In this document: positions 33,094 to 41,181 of the stretch, in pieces
Position numbering within the stretch: position 1 is the first letter of the stretch
Layout: every line of letters starts with the position of its first letter
Assembly: GCA_038396585.1 (NCBI GenBank)
Contig: CP121691.1
Span: forward strand, 1,054,001-1,118,000
DNA: 64,000 nucleotides
Direction of reading: 5' to 3'
Source of the DNA: Vallitaleaceae bacterium 9-2
Lineage (GTDB): Bacteria; Bacillota; Clostridia; Lachnospirales; Vallitaleaceae
Notes under the pieces: generated by a model
What the model saw: the letters and a program-made list of their open reading frames with translations, nothing else
Database searches by the model: none
What the model was told of the DNA's origin: nothing
Position numbers and translations under genes: made by a program

Positions 33094-33861
33094 ATGAACC
33101 AACAATTAAAACTTATATCATGGAATGTTAATGGGATACGTGCAGCAGTAAAAAAGGGCTTTATGGATACGTTCCATAGCTTAGATGCAGATATGTTTTG
33201 TCTGCAAGAGACCAAGCTTCAAGAAGGTCAGATTGAATTGGAACTTGATGGATATTATCAATATTGGAATTATGCAGAAAAAAAAGGATATTCAGGAACA
33301 GCAATTTTTACTAAAATCAAACCGTTAAATGTGACGTATGATTTAGGGATTGAACATCATGACAAGGAAGGACGCATTATAACGGCAGAATATTCGGAGT
33401 TTTATCTGGTCACTTGCTATACACCAAATTCCAAACGCGGTCTAGAACGCTTAGAGGATCGTATGGATTGGGAAGATGAAGTTAGAGCGTATTTGAAAGG
33501 TTTAAATGAAAAAAAACCTGTGGTATATTGTGGGGACCTTAACGTTGCCCATGAAGAAATTGACCTGAAAAATTGGAAGACTAATCGTATGAGCGCTGGA
33601 TTTACTGATCAAGAGCGAGAGAAGATGTCACAATTATTGGCGACGGGATTTGTCGATACATTTAGATATTTTTATCCGGAGGCAACCCAAATGTATAGCT
33701 GGTGGTCTTATATGGGTAAAGCGCGGGAAAATAATACAGGATGGAGAATTGACTATTTTATCACATCCAAGGATTTTGAAAAAAATCTAGTTGATGCAAA
33801 GATACACATGGATGTATTTGGAAGCGATCACTGTCCGGTAGAGCTTGAGATAAAATTATAG
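33094..33861 (+). CDS. xth: Exodeoxyribonuclease III (AP endonuclease)
   Basis: A 255-residue enzyme that cuts DNA at abasic sites. The start LISWNVNGIRAAVKKGF, FCLQETKLQ with catalytic Glu, CYTPNSKRGLERL, GDLNVAHEEIDL and the final SDHCPVELEI are the exonuclease-endonuclease-phosphatase motifs. It follows the photolyase by about 45 bases with AAAGGAG and can process abasic sites made by MutY. Confidence 0.96.
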   Translation: MNQQLKLISWNVNGIRAAVKKGFMDTFHSLDADMFCLQETKLQEGQIELELDGYYQYWNYAEKKGYSGTAIFTKIKPLNVTYDLGIEHHDKEGRIITAEYSEFYLVTCYTPNSKRGLERLEDRMDWEDEVRAYLKGLNEKKPVVYCGDLNVAHEEIDLKNWKTNRMSAGFTDQEREKMSQLLATGFVDTFRYFYPEATQMYSWWSYMGKARENNTGWRIDYFITSKDFEKNLVDAKIHMDVFGSDHCPVELEIKL

Positions 33862-33876
33862 ATATAACTAGAGATA

Positions 33877-33916
33877 AAAAAACAGTACGGATAAGTTAAT
33901 ATCCGTACTGTTTTTT
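33877..33916. terminator. Bidirectional terminator between xth and korB
   Basis: A perfect 16-bp stem (33877-33892 with 33901-33916) with A and T runs on each side serves both convergent genes. Confidence 0.92.
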
Positions 33917-33924
33917 GGATTTGT

Positions 33925-34779
33925 TTAAAAGGCTTTTAATAGAGCTTGAACGTCCTTAATATTACGTGTACGTTTAATAATTGGGGTTTTATCCTCTTCA
34001 TAGACATGCAGTTGATTTTCAAAGGATGCATCGCCTTCTTTTTGATAGAGAACGCCAAGGGCATATTTTTCAATATCTAAAGCTTTGTCCAAGGCTTGTT
34101 TTACATTACTTCGATCATAGTCTTCATCTAAGTAGTAAGTATTGTCTTTGAACCACTTAAAATTATTGATTTTATTAAAGGTAACACATGGATGGAAAAT
34201 ATCAACAAGTGCATATCCATCGTGTTCAATAGCCTGCTTAATGATTTTTGTCGTTTGTTCAGGGTCGCCAGAGAATGCCCTAGCCACAAAAGTGGCACCT
34301 AGACTAATAGCGACGGCTAAAGGATTAAAGGGTTTGTTGCGTACACCATTAACCTGTACAGGCGTAATAAAATCCAGTTGGCTGGTTGGAGACGCCTGAC
34401 CCTTGGTTAGTCCATAGACCATATTATTATGAACAATGTGAACAATGTTTGGATTACGACGGATGTTGTGGATAAAGTGATTACCACCTTCACCATACAT
34501 ATCCCCATCACCACCCTCGGCAATGACGGTTAACTCAGGATTGGCTGATTTGACAGCGACCGCAACAGGCATACCGCGACCATGCAATCCATTAAAATAG
34601 TTGGTATTGATATATTGAGGCATTTTTGCAGCCTGTCCAATTCCTGACGATAAGACAAGGTTCGTAGGATCAATCTCCAATTCTCTTAAGGCATTAACGA
34701 TGGAGTTTCTAATTTGAAAGTTACCACATCCTGGACACCAGGCAATGTCTAATTCATAGTCAAATTCATAAGGTTTCAT
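33925..34779 (-). CDS. korB: 2-oxoacid:ferredoxin oxidoreductase, beta subunit
   Basis: A 284-residue thiamine-diphosphate subunit. CPGCGN near the N-terminus supplies two cluster cysteines, with a third in FHPCVTFN. The TPP site is GGDGDMYGEGGNHFIHN. With the alpha-gamma subunit it oxidises a 2-oxoacid (2-oxoglutarate or pyruvate) plus CoA to an acyl-CoA, reducing ferredoxin; in reverse it fixes CO2. It overlaps the upstream subunit by one base. Substrate choice is not certain, so korB is a family-level symbol. Confidence 0.9.
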   Translation of the reverse strand: MKPYEFDYELDIAWCPGCGNFQIRNSIVNALRELEIDPTNLVLSSGIGQAAKMPQYINTNYFNGLHGRGMPVAVAVKSANPELTVIAEGGDGDMYGEGGNHFIHNIRRNPNIVHIVHNNMVYGLTKGQASPTSQLDFITPVQVNGVRNKPFNPLAVAISLGATFVARAFSGDPEQTTKIIKQAIEHDGYALVDIFHPCVTFNKINNFKWFKDNTYYLDEDYDRSNVKQALDKALDIEKYALGVLYQKEGDASFENQLHVYEEDKTPIIKRTRNIKDVQALLKAF

Positions 34780-36470
34780 TAGAACACCTCCTTAATCTTT
34801 GCATCGATTTCTTCAATGCTAAACGGGGTACCGTTATATTTTACAATACGATTTTGAATATCGCGATCAAGGTGTAGCTTGATAAGATTTGCCAACTGGC
34901 TTGTAGCATTGATCTCAAATATAGCGACAGAGTCTGCTTGATCAATATAGTCACGAATCATCGTATGTAATGGGAAGACTTCCTTGATATGTAGATAAGC
35001 AAGATCTTTTTGATCCGTACTTTGAACAGCTTCCTTAAGGACACCATAAGTTGAACCCCAACTGATGATGAGCTTTTTATAGTCCTTAGGACCGATGAGT
35101 TCAGGTTCAATATATTCTTCAAGGATGCGATCTTCTTTGCTTAGACGCTTGTCATTCATAGTAACACGAACATTAAAGTCTTCAGTAATACTTCCACGTT
35201 CATCGTGTTCATCACTATCGACCTTCACAAGTCCTTGACCAAAGCCTGGAATACCACGTGGACTAAGTCCGTTGTCGGTTACTTTATAACGTAAGTAATC
35301 CGATGTGGTCTCGACAATAAAAGATTCCAAATACTTCTCGGAAAGTTCGAGGGGAGGAATGGAAAAATTACTGTCAACATAATATTGGTCAGTTAAGACA
35401 AAGACCGGAACTTGATATTTATCGGCTAGATAAAACGCTTTTTGTGTGAGTAAAACACCATCCTCAACGGATCCGGGAGCTAGGACAATACGTGGGAATT
35501 CACCATGACCGGAATAGACGACCAAGTTAAGATCAGCCTGTTCTGTTCGTGTGGGGAGTCCTGTACCAGGACCGGGACGTTGAGCAATATGTATAACGCT
35601 TGGTGATTCTGTAATTCCTGCAAGACTTACGCCTTCTTCCATTAATGCAAAACCACCGCCTGAAGTCGTCACTAACGACCTAGCACCAGCATACCAAGCA
35701 CCGATGCTCATGTTGATGGCAGCGATTTCATCCTCGGCTTGTTCAACGATAACATCAAAATCATTGCCTTTTTGGGCAAGATATTGTAAGACGCCTGTAC
35801 CAGGAGACATAGGATAAGATGCGATATAATTAACGCCACCGGCAAGGGCGCCGATACCTATGGCCTCTGTACCACTAATAATCCGATGATCTCTTATGAT
35901 ATCCGTTTTTTCAATAGAGATTTTTCGCTCATATGCTTTTCCAAGTTGATAGCCTTTGTGAAAAGCGTTGATGTTGTTTTCAATAATTTTTTCGGATTTT
36001 GATTGGAATTTTTTACGAATGGGTGCTTCTCCGGCTTCGGTATCAAGGTCAAGTAGACCGCTGATAAATCCGAATAATACAGTGTTACTGTATAAAACAC
36101 TACCGGCTTCGGAAGCCAAATCATTTAACTTAAGTTCTGAAAATCTTGAACCTGCTTTTTCCAACACATCCTCATCGATAAAAGCTCGCTCACCAAAAAT
36201 AACAGTGTCTTCATTAATGCGATCATGTAAACGATAAAAAGAATGGTCATTAAGGAGAAAGAGCATATCAATAGTATGTTTGTAAGCGTCAACAGGTTGT
36301 GATGAGACACGGATCTCTACGGTATTATTTCCGCCTCGAACACGGCTCATAACTTCTTGTGTACTAAAGACATAGTAGTCATTTTTAATGGCTTGACTAA
36401 GAAGTTTTTCAATTGTCGCAAGACCTTGTCCGGCTTGGCCGGATAATACAAATGTCAATGATTGTAACAT
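34779..36470 (-). CDS. korA: 2-oxoacid:ferredoxin oxidoreductase, fused gamma-alpha subunit
   Basis: A 563-residue fusion. The gamma domain is about residues 1-190 (SGQAGQGLATIEKLLSQA, STQEVMSRVRGG) and the alpha domain follows (ISGTEAIGIGALAGGVNYIASYPMSPGT, TSGGGFALMEEGVSLAGITE). Such fused subunits pair with a beta subunit of about 285 residues, which is the next gene. Cytoplasmic, ferredoxin-linked. AGGAGG precedes the ATG. The promoter region contains a Fur-like box at the predicted transcription start, so expression may depend on iron. Confidence 0.92.
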   Translation of the reverse strand: MLQSLTFVLSGQAGQGLATIEKLLSQAIKNDYYVFSTQEVMSRVRGGNNTVEIRVSSQPVDAYKHTIDMLFLLNDHSFYRLHDRINEDTVIFGERAFIDEDVLEKAGSRFSELKLNDLASEAGSVLYSNTVLFGFISGLLDLDTEAGEAPIRKKFQSKSEKIIENNINAFHKGYQLGKAYERKISIEKTDIIRDHRIISGTEAIGIGALAGGVNYIASYPMSPGTGVLQYLAQKGNDFDVIVEQAEDEIAAINMSIGAWYAGARSLVTTSGGGFALMEEGVSLAGITESPSVIHIAQRPGPGTGLPTRTEQADLNLVVYSGHGEFPRIVLAPGSVEDGVLLTQKAFYLADKYQVPVFVLTDQYYVDSNFSIPPLELSEKYLESFIVETTSDYLRYKVTDNGLSPRGIPGFGQGLVKVDSDEHDERGSITEDFNVRVTMNDKRLSKEDRILEEYIEPELIGPKDYKKLIISWGSTYGVLKEAVQSTDQKDLAYLHIKEVFPLHTMIRDYIDQADSVAIFEINATSQLANLIKLHLDRDIQNRIVKYNGTPFSIEEIDAKIKEVF

Positions 36471-36578
36471 AAATTACCTCCTTCTGAAATATATGTGGAA
36501 ATTTGCATAGATTCTTGTTATATTAAGTATAACGTAATACGAGTAAATGTACAAACATAAGAAAGAATCAAATGCAAA

Positions 36579-36627
36579 TGATAGTCAATATCAATTAACA
36601 TTATACACGAAATATTTGGAAGGTCAA
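36579..36627 (-). promoter_or_regulatory. korA promoter with Fur-like box at the start site
   Basis: Minus-strand TTGACC (36622-36627), 16-bp spacer and TATAAT (36600-36605). TGATAGTCAATATCA (plus strand, 36579-36593) matches the TGATAAT-N-ATTATCA Fur 7-1-7 pattern at 12 of 14 positions and lies on the predicted start site. A second possible promoter, TTGTAC (36549-36554) with TATACT (36526-36531), lies nearer the gene. Confidence 0.66.
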
Positions 36628-36669
36628 TAGAAGAAGGCGATTGTATAAATAAAATACAATAATGCAAAT

Positions 36670-36699
36670 AAAAAAGGCGAGTACATTGTACCCACCTTT
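36670..36699 (-). terminator. Terminator of the hypothetical gene at 36733-37341
   Basis: On the minus strand, a 12-bp stem with two wobble pairs and a three-base loop ends in a T run. Confidence 0.72.
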
Positions 36700-36732
36700 A
36701 ACTATCCATAGAGTATGGACAAGCCTTTGTGC

Positions 36733-37341
36733 TTATTCCGTTGCGTTTGCTTCATTTGCCCATTGATCAAACTTATCCATGGTTAAATCATAGGTTTCGT
36801 AGGAAATATCAGGAAGTGTGCCACCAAACATTTCTTCGATTTCTCTAAAACCTTGTTCAAAAGCATCTTTGAGCATTCCTGCTTTTTCAGGATCGCCACC
36901 AGATAAAGCTTTTGCGAATTCAACTAATCGGTTTGAAGTTTCATCAGCGCTCCAATAACCACCAGGAGCGATATCTTCTTGAGCTTGCTTAACATCTTCA
37001 GCACTATATTCGATGGAGAGCTCATCCGTAAGTTTCAAAGTCATAATAGAAGCATCTTGACGAGCCCCAGAGACTTGTTTTTTTGTTGTTTGGCTAGCTG
37101 TTCGTTTGAACAGTTCAAGCATACGTAAATCGGCTTCTTCTTTCATTGCACGAACTTTATCCATATCAACGGTATAGGTTTTTTTCTCCGCAGTTTGTGT
37201 TTTTTTGGATTCATAAGAAGCCGCAGGGGCTTTATCTTCAGTTGTTTTATTTGATTGTTTTGCTGTTGATTTATGTAGGGCAGATTGTGATGACGCATTG
37301 ATTTGCGCCTGCTGGTTTGGGTTCACATTAAAATTTAACAT
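36733..37341 (-). CDS. Conserved hypothetical protein, unknown function
   Basis: About 202 residues. The N-terminal 60 or so are low-complexity and polar (rich in Gln, Ser, Lys, Thr). The C-terminal part is predicted globular, with a segment GGYWSADETSNRLVEFAKAL and GTLPDISYETYDLTMDKFDQW that I recognise as a pattern in other Clostridia proteins without a safe family name. There is no signal peptide or membrane helix. AAGGAGG precedes the ATG at 37341; a longer frame from 37407 lacks such a site. Flanked by its own terminator. No function is proposed. Confidence 0.75.
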   Translation of the reverse strand: MLNFNVNPNQQAQINASSQSALHKSTAKQSNKTTEDKAPAASYESKKTQTAEKKTYTVDMDKVRAMKEEADLRMLELFKRTASQTTKKQVSGARQDASIMTLKLTDELSIEYSAEDVKQAQEDIAPGGYWSADETSNRLVEFAKALSGGDPEKAGMLKDAFEQGFREIEEMFGGTLPDISYETYDLTMDKFDQWANEANATE

Positions 37342-37473
37342 GCATCTTCCTCCTTGAATAAGTGTATGCCGTCCAATGGCATGGTGTCTATTATATATAT
37401 CGGACAAAGGTGTGAAAATGTTTAGTCAGAATTAGCATTCATTTAATATAGAAATATATGAAAGGAAAACAAC

Positions 37474-38145
37474 ATGAGTATAGATAAAATGAAACAATTG
37501 CTTCAGAGTGAAAAACAACAAGAACGTATTATTACGGAAGATCAAATGTTTGAATCAGCTGTACTTATACCGATTGTTCGATATAAAAATAGGGAATATA
37601 TTTTGTTTGAAAAGAGAAGCCAGTTTGTCAGTCAACCAGGTGAGATGTCTTTTCCCGGAGGGCGCAAAGATGTTCAGGACATAACCCTTGAAGCCACGGC
37701 TATTCGAGAGACGATAGAAGAATTAGGGGTTGTTCAAGAAGATATACATATTCTAGGAAAACTAGGTGTCATGGTGCATCAACATCGTTCGGTGATTCAC
37801 TGCTATGTAGCTGAGATCAGCTGGCAAGAGGCATACTTTTCAGCCTTTAATCCAACAGAAGTAGAAGAAATTATTCTGTCACCTTTTGAAGATATTATTC
37901 ATCAGAAGCCGTTAGAGTATCGTATTAAATTAAAGGCATATGATCATGAATACAGTCCCAATGGAATAAGAAAACAATTGTTTCCGGCGAAGCAACTAAG
38001 CTTGCCCGGGATCTATCAAGATGAATGGGAGCTTGGATATCGAAAAATATTTGTATATCCGTTGGAAAGTGTAACCGTTTGGGGAATTACCGGGCGTTTT
38101 CTACTGGAATTGCAACATTTATATTTGGAAGCGAACACGAAGTAG
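37474..38145 (+). CDS. NUDIX hydrolase, CoA pyrophosphatase-like (NudL family)
   Basis: A 223-residue NUDIX protein. The upstream motif LFEKRSQFVSQPGEMSFPGG is the NudL/UPF0035 signature for CoA diphosphatases, and the NUDIX box is GGRKDVQD to RETIEELGV. The first acidic residue of the box is Asp with one extra residue, normal for this subgroup. It likely cleaves CoA derivatives to 4'-phosphopantetheine and adenosine 3',5'-bisphosphate. Its stop codon is part of a 14-bp palindrome discussed with the next operon. Confidence 0.88.
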   Translation: MSIDKMKQLLQSEKQQERIITEDQMFESAVLIPIVRYKNREYILFEKRSQFVSQPGEMSFPGGRKDVQDITLEATAIRETIEELGVVQEDIHILGKLGVMVHQHRSVIHCYVAEISWQEAYFSAFNPTEVEEIILSPFEDIIHQKPLEYRIKLKAYDHEYSPNGIRKQLFPAKQLSLPGIYQDEWELGYRKIFVYPLESVTVWGITGRFLLELQHLYLEANTK

Positions 38146-38233
38146 CTATAGCTACATAATGAACGCTTTTTTTTTGATATACTGTGTGCATGTTAATCGT
38201 AGATATCAGAAAGGAGTTATAGCTAAGCTATAA
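38142..38233 (+). promoter_or_regulatory. Promoter region with paired palindromes before the cytosolic ABC-like operon
   Basis: An extended -10 (TG-A-TATACT, 38175-38183) is flanked by two palindromes that share the heptamer TATAGCT: GTAGCTATAGCTAC (38142-38155) and TTATAGCTAAGCTATAA (38217-38233). The second forms a 7-bp hairpin between the ribosome site AAAGGAG (38210-38216) and the ATG at 38239. If that hairpin forms, the effective spacing is five bases. The pair could be operators or a translation switch. Confidence 0.5.
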
Positions 38234-38238
38234 ATATA

Positions 38239-39468
38239 ATGATGATAATGATAAAAAATACAGACACGCTTTATAATACAGTTACAAAATATCCAGAGGT
38301 TAAAGACTTTCTTGTCAATCAAGGATTGACACAAGTTCAGGATAAAACCATACTCGAGCAAATAGGGAAAACATTAACTTTAGAAATGGTGGCAAAGTCA
38401 AAAAAAATAAGTTTGGACTTATTTTTAGATGAATTGTCGGCGATCATTAAGGAACATCGACAGGCAACGGATACCACATTGGTTGAAAGAGAGCGAAACC
38501 AAGAAGCCAGTCTTGATATTCAAGGTATTCTTCCTTGTCCGGTACGCATCCCACTACTAGAAGGGTTTGAGACTTGGCTTGAGCAACAAGAAGAAGCATA
38601 TAGTCAAGATATCAATTATGAATTAAAAGCAGCTTCAATGGGCGTTGATTGGATTAAGGAAATTATTGAAAACAGTTCTAGCGAAGAAGTACTGGCAGAT
38701 GTTTTCTTATCAGCCGGGTTTGACTTATTCTTTGATAAAAAACTTATGGGGCACTACAAAGCAGAAAAAGTATTTGAAGATATGACCAACTGGTCAGGCT
38801 ACAATCATGATTTTGATAATGAAGTTTTTTGCTTAAAAGATCCAGAGGGTGACTACTCTATTCTTGGAGTCGTTCCGGCCATTTTCTTAATTAATACAGA
38901 TGTATTAGGGAATCGAAAGATGCCGACCACGTGGGAGGAACTTCTTAGCGGTGATTATGACAATCAAGTCAGTTTGCCTGTTGGAGACTTTGATTTATTT
39001 AATGCAATCATCCTTAATATTTATAAGGGCTATGGTTTGGATGGTGTAGAAAAATTAGGCAAGACGTTGATGCGAAGTATGCATCCGGCAGAGATGGTCA
39101 AGTCTAATACAAAAAATGAGCAGCCACTGGTAACGATTATGCCGTATTTCTTTACAAAAATGGTTCATGAGCGAAGCCCAATGAAGGCGATTTGGCCTAA
39201 AGATGGAGCTATTATCAGTCCGATTTTTATGTTAAGTAAACGTTCCAAAAAAGACAAGTTACAACCGATTGTAGATTTTTTTGCTTCAAAGCAAGTAGGA
39301 GAGATTTTAAGTCATAATGGCCGTTTTCCAAGTGTACATCCTGAGGTGGATAATCACATTGTACCGGAAAATACCTATCAATGGCTTGGTTGGGACTTTA
39401 TAAAAGCACATGATATCGGGCAATTAATCGATGAATGTATGCAGGCATTTAATGGAGGGAATAAATAA
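38239..39468 (+). CDS. Cytosolic periplasmic-binding-protein-like protein with N-terminal DUF1858 domain
   Basis: A 409-residue protein with no signal peptide or lipobox. Residues about 5-70 fit DUF1858, a small domain found in hybrid-cluster and redox proteins (TVTKYPEVKDFLVNQGL, IGKTLTLEMVAKSKKISLDLFLDEL). The rest has the fold pattern of type 2 binding proteins of the iron/putrescine group (PTTWEELLSGDYDNQVSLPVG, GLDGVEKLGKTLMRSMHPAEM). Normal members work outside the membrane; this one should be in the cytoplasm. Its stop and the next ATG overlap in TAATG. The partner genes are a HypB-like GTPase and a soluble ABC ATPase with no permease. A role in metal or cofactor handling is inferred. 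Confidence 0.75.
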   Translation: MMIMIKNTDTLYNTVTKYPEVKDFLVNQGLTQVQDKTILEQIGKTLTLEMVAKSKKISLDLFLDELSAIIKEHRQATDTTLVERERNQEASLDIQGILPCPVRIPLLEGFETWLEQQEEAYSQDINYELKAASMGVDWIKEIIENSSSEEVLADVFLSAGFDLFFDKKLMGHYKAEKVFEDMTNWSGYNHDFDNEVFCLKDPEGDYSILGVVPAIFLINTDVLGNRKMPTTWEELLSGDYDNQVSLPVGDFDLFNAIILNIYKGYGLDGVEKLGKTLMRSMHPAEMVKSNTKNEQPLVTIMPYFFTKMVHERSPMKAIWPKDGAIISPIFMLSKRSKKDKLQPIVDFFASKQVGEILSHNGRFPSVHPEVDNHIVPENTYQWLGWDFIKAHDIGQLIDECMQAFNGGNK

Positions 39469-40160
39469 TGAATCTAGTTACAATATCGGGGCCTCCGTCT
39501 TCGGGTAAGACCTCAGTTATTATAAAAACAATCGCTGCGTTACAGCAACGCAATCTTCAAGTCGGAGTCGTGAAGTTTGACTGCTTATATACCGATGATG
39601 ATGTCTTATATGAAAAGTTAGGTGTACCGGTTAAAAAGGGATTATCTGGCGCCTTATGTCCAGACCACTATTTTGTCTCAAATATTGAAGAGGTGGTTCA
39701 ATGGGGATTAGAACAAGAAGTGGATGTGCTTATTACAGAAAGTGCAGGTCTATGTAACCGATGTTCGCCATATATCAAAGAAATTCAAGCTATTTGTGTG
39801 ATTGACAACCTTTCAGGAATCAATACGCCAAAGAAAATTGGTCCGATGTTAAAGGCGGCAGACATTGTAGTTATTACAAAAGGCGACATTGTCTCCCAGG
39901 CGGAGCGGGAAGTCTTTGCCTCACGGGTACGCTCTGTGAATCCGAAGGCAATGACGATGAATATCAATGGCTTGACTGGACAGGGTGCATATGAGTTAAG
40001 CACATTGATTTTTGATGAAACAGCACATGTGGATACGGTTAAGGGGAAGGAACTACGTTTTTCGATGCCATCTGCATTATGCTCGTATTGCTTAGGAGAA
40101 CGGCGCATTGGAGAAGACTATCAAATGGGAAATGTTAGAAAGATGGATTTAGGTGATTAG
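39468..40160 (+). CDS. HypB/CobW-like P-loop GTPase with cysteine pairs
   Basis: A 230-residue GTPase. The P-loop is SGPPSSGKTS, the Walker B region is DVLITESAGLC and the base-recognition motif is TKGD. Extra cysteines, NRCSPY after GLC and SALCSYCLGE near the C-terminus, form CxxC pairs suited to metal or an iron-sulfur cluster. SIMIBI GTPases of this kind, such as HypB, CooC or UreG, deliver nickel or other cofactors to enzymes. It is translationally coupled to the binding-like protein upstream and lies two bases before the ABC ATPase. The client enzyme is unknown. Confidence 0.8.
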   Translation: MNLVTISGPPSSGKTSVIIKTIAALQQRNLQVGVVKFDCLYTDDDVLYEKLGVPVKKGLSGALCPDHYFVSNIEEVVQWGLEQEVDVLITESAGLCNRCSPYIKEIQAICVIDNLSGINTPKKIGPMLKAADIVVITKGDIVSQAEREVFASRVRSVNPKAMTMNINGLTGQGAYELSTLIFDETAHVDTVKGKELRFSMPSALCSYCLGERRIGEDYQMGNVRKMDLGD

Positions 40161-40162
40161 TC

Positions 40163-41170
40163 ATGGATAGAGAACAGTTTTTACAGTTAAAAATTAAAGA
40201 GGTCATTGAACGTTACCCATTTATGGAAAGCTATTTTGAAGAACATAGCGATCGCTATGTTGATATAAATATTAGTGTTGTAGAAACCTATGAAAACATC
40301 AGTGAAGAAGAACGAGAAGATTTTGCCATTGATGTTGAACAAAGCATAGAAGCTTACTATACGTATGTACAGCAGATGTTTGAATTTTTAGGAATTAAAG
40401 AAGAAGATAAGGTGCGTTCATTAACTTTATTACCGGGGACGAATAAATTCAAAGAGCCTGAACAGTATGAAAAGCTACATATCCAGCAAGGAGAGATTGT
40501 TGCCATTGTGGGACCGACCGGATCAGGAAAAAGCCGGTTACTTGCAGATATTGAATGGACAGCAGATAAAGATACACCGACTTCCAGAAGTGTGTTAGTC
40601 AATGAGAAGACGCCGGATAAAAAATGGCGCTTTTCATCAGGTAATAAATTAGTGGCTCAATTGTCTCAGAACATGAATTTTGTTATGGACTTGACGGTTC
40701 AAGAATTCTTGGAGCTACATGCTGCAAGTCGTATGATTGAAGACATCAAAGGAGCCATTGAAAAAATAATTGCAGCGGCAAATGCTTTAGCTGGTGAAGC
40801 TTTTGATTTAGATACACCGATTACAAGTTTATCGGGAGGGCAGTCTAGAGCGCTTATGATAGCCGATACAGCAATCTTAAGTGAGTCGCCGATTGTGTTA
40901 ATTGATGAGATTGAAAATGCAGGTATTGATCGTAAAAAAGCACTTAAGCTTTTGGTCAAAGAAGAAAAAATTGTATTAATAGCAACCCACGATCCGATTT
41001 TAGCACTTATGGCAGATCGTAGAATTATTATCCGCCACGGAGGAATATCTGATATAATTGAGACGACTGATGAAGAAAAGCAGATGCTTGTTGAGCTTGA
41101 AAAGCTTGATAGTTATATGATGGAGCAACGTACGCTTTTACGTCAGGGACAGAGGCTTAAATTAAATTAG
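40163..41170 (+). CDS. Soluble ABC-type ATPase without a permease partner
   Basis: A 335-residue ATPase. The first 90 residues are a separate acidic region (VIERYPFMESYFEEHS, recalling DUF1858-type sequence). The ABC core has Walker A GPTGSGKSR, signature SLSGGQSRALMIAD, Walker B IVLIDEIENAGID and H-loop ATHDP. No membrane gene is in the operon, so this is not a normal importer. Soluble ABC ATPases work in repair, translation or enzyme activation, for example component A2 of methyl-CoM reductase. With the GTPase and cytosolic binding protein it probably forms a maturation or activation complex; this is inference. Confidence 0.85.
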   Translation: MDREQFLQLKIKEVIERYPFMESYFEEHSDRYVDINISVVETYENISEEEREDFAIDVEQSIEAYYTYVQQMFEFLGIKEEDKVRSLTLLPGTNKFKEPEQYEKLHIQQGEIVAIVGPTGSGKSRLLADIEWTADKDTPTSRSVLVNEKTPDKKWRFSSGNKLVAQLSQNMNFVMDLTVQEFLELHAASRMIEDIKGAIEKIIAAANALAGEAFDLDTPITSLSGGQSRALMIADTAILSESPIVLIDEIENAGIDRKKALKLLVKEEKIVLIATHDPILALMADRRIIIRHGGISDIIETTDEEKQMLVELEKLDSYMMEQRTLLRQGQRLKLN

Positions 41171-41181
41171 AGGAGGCTACA

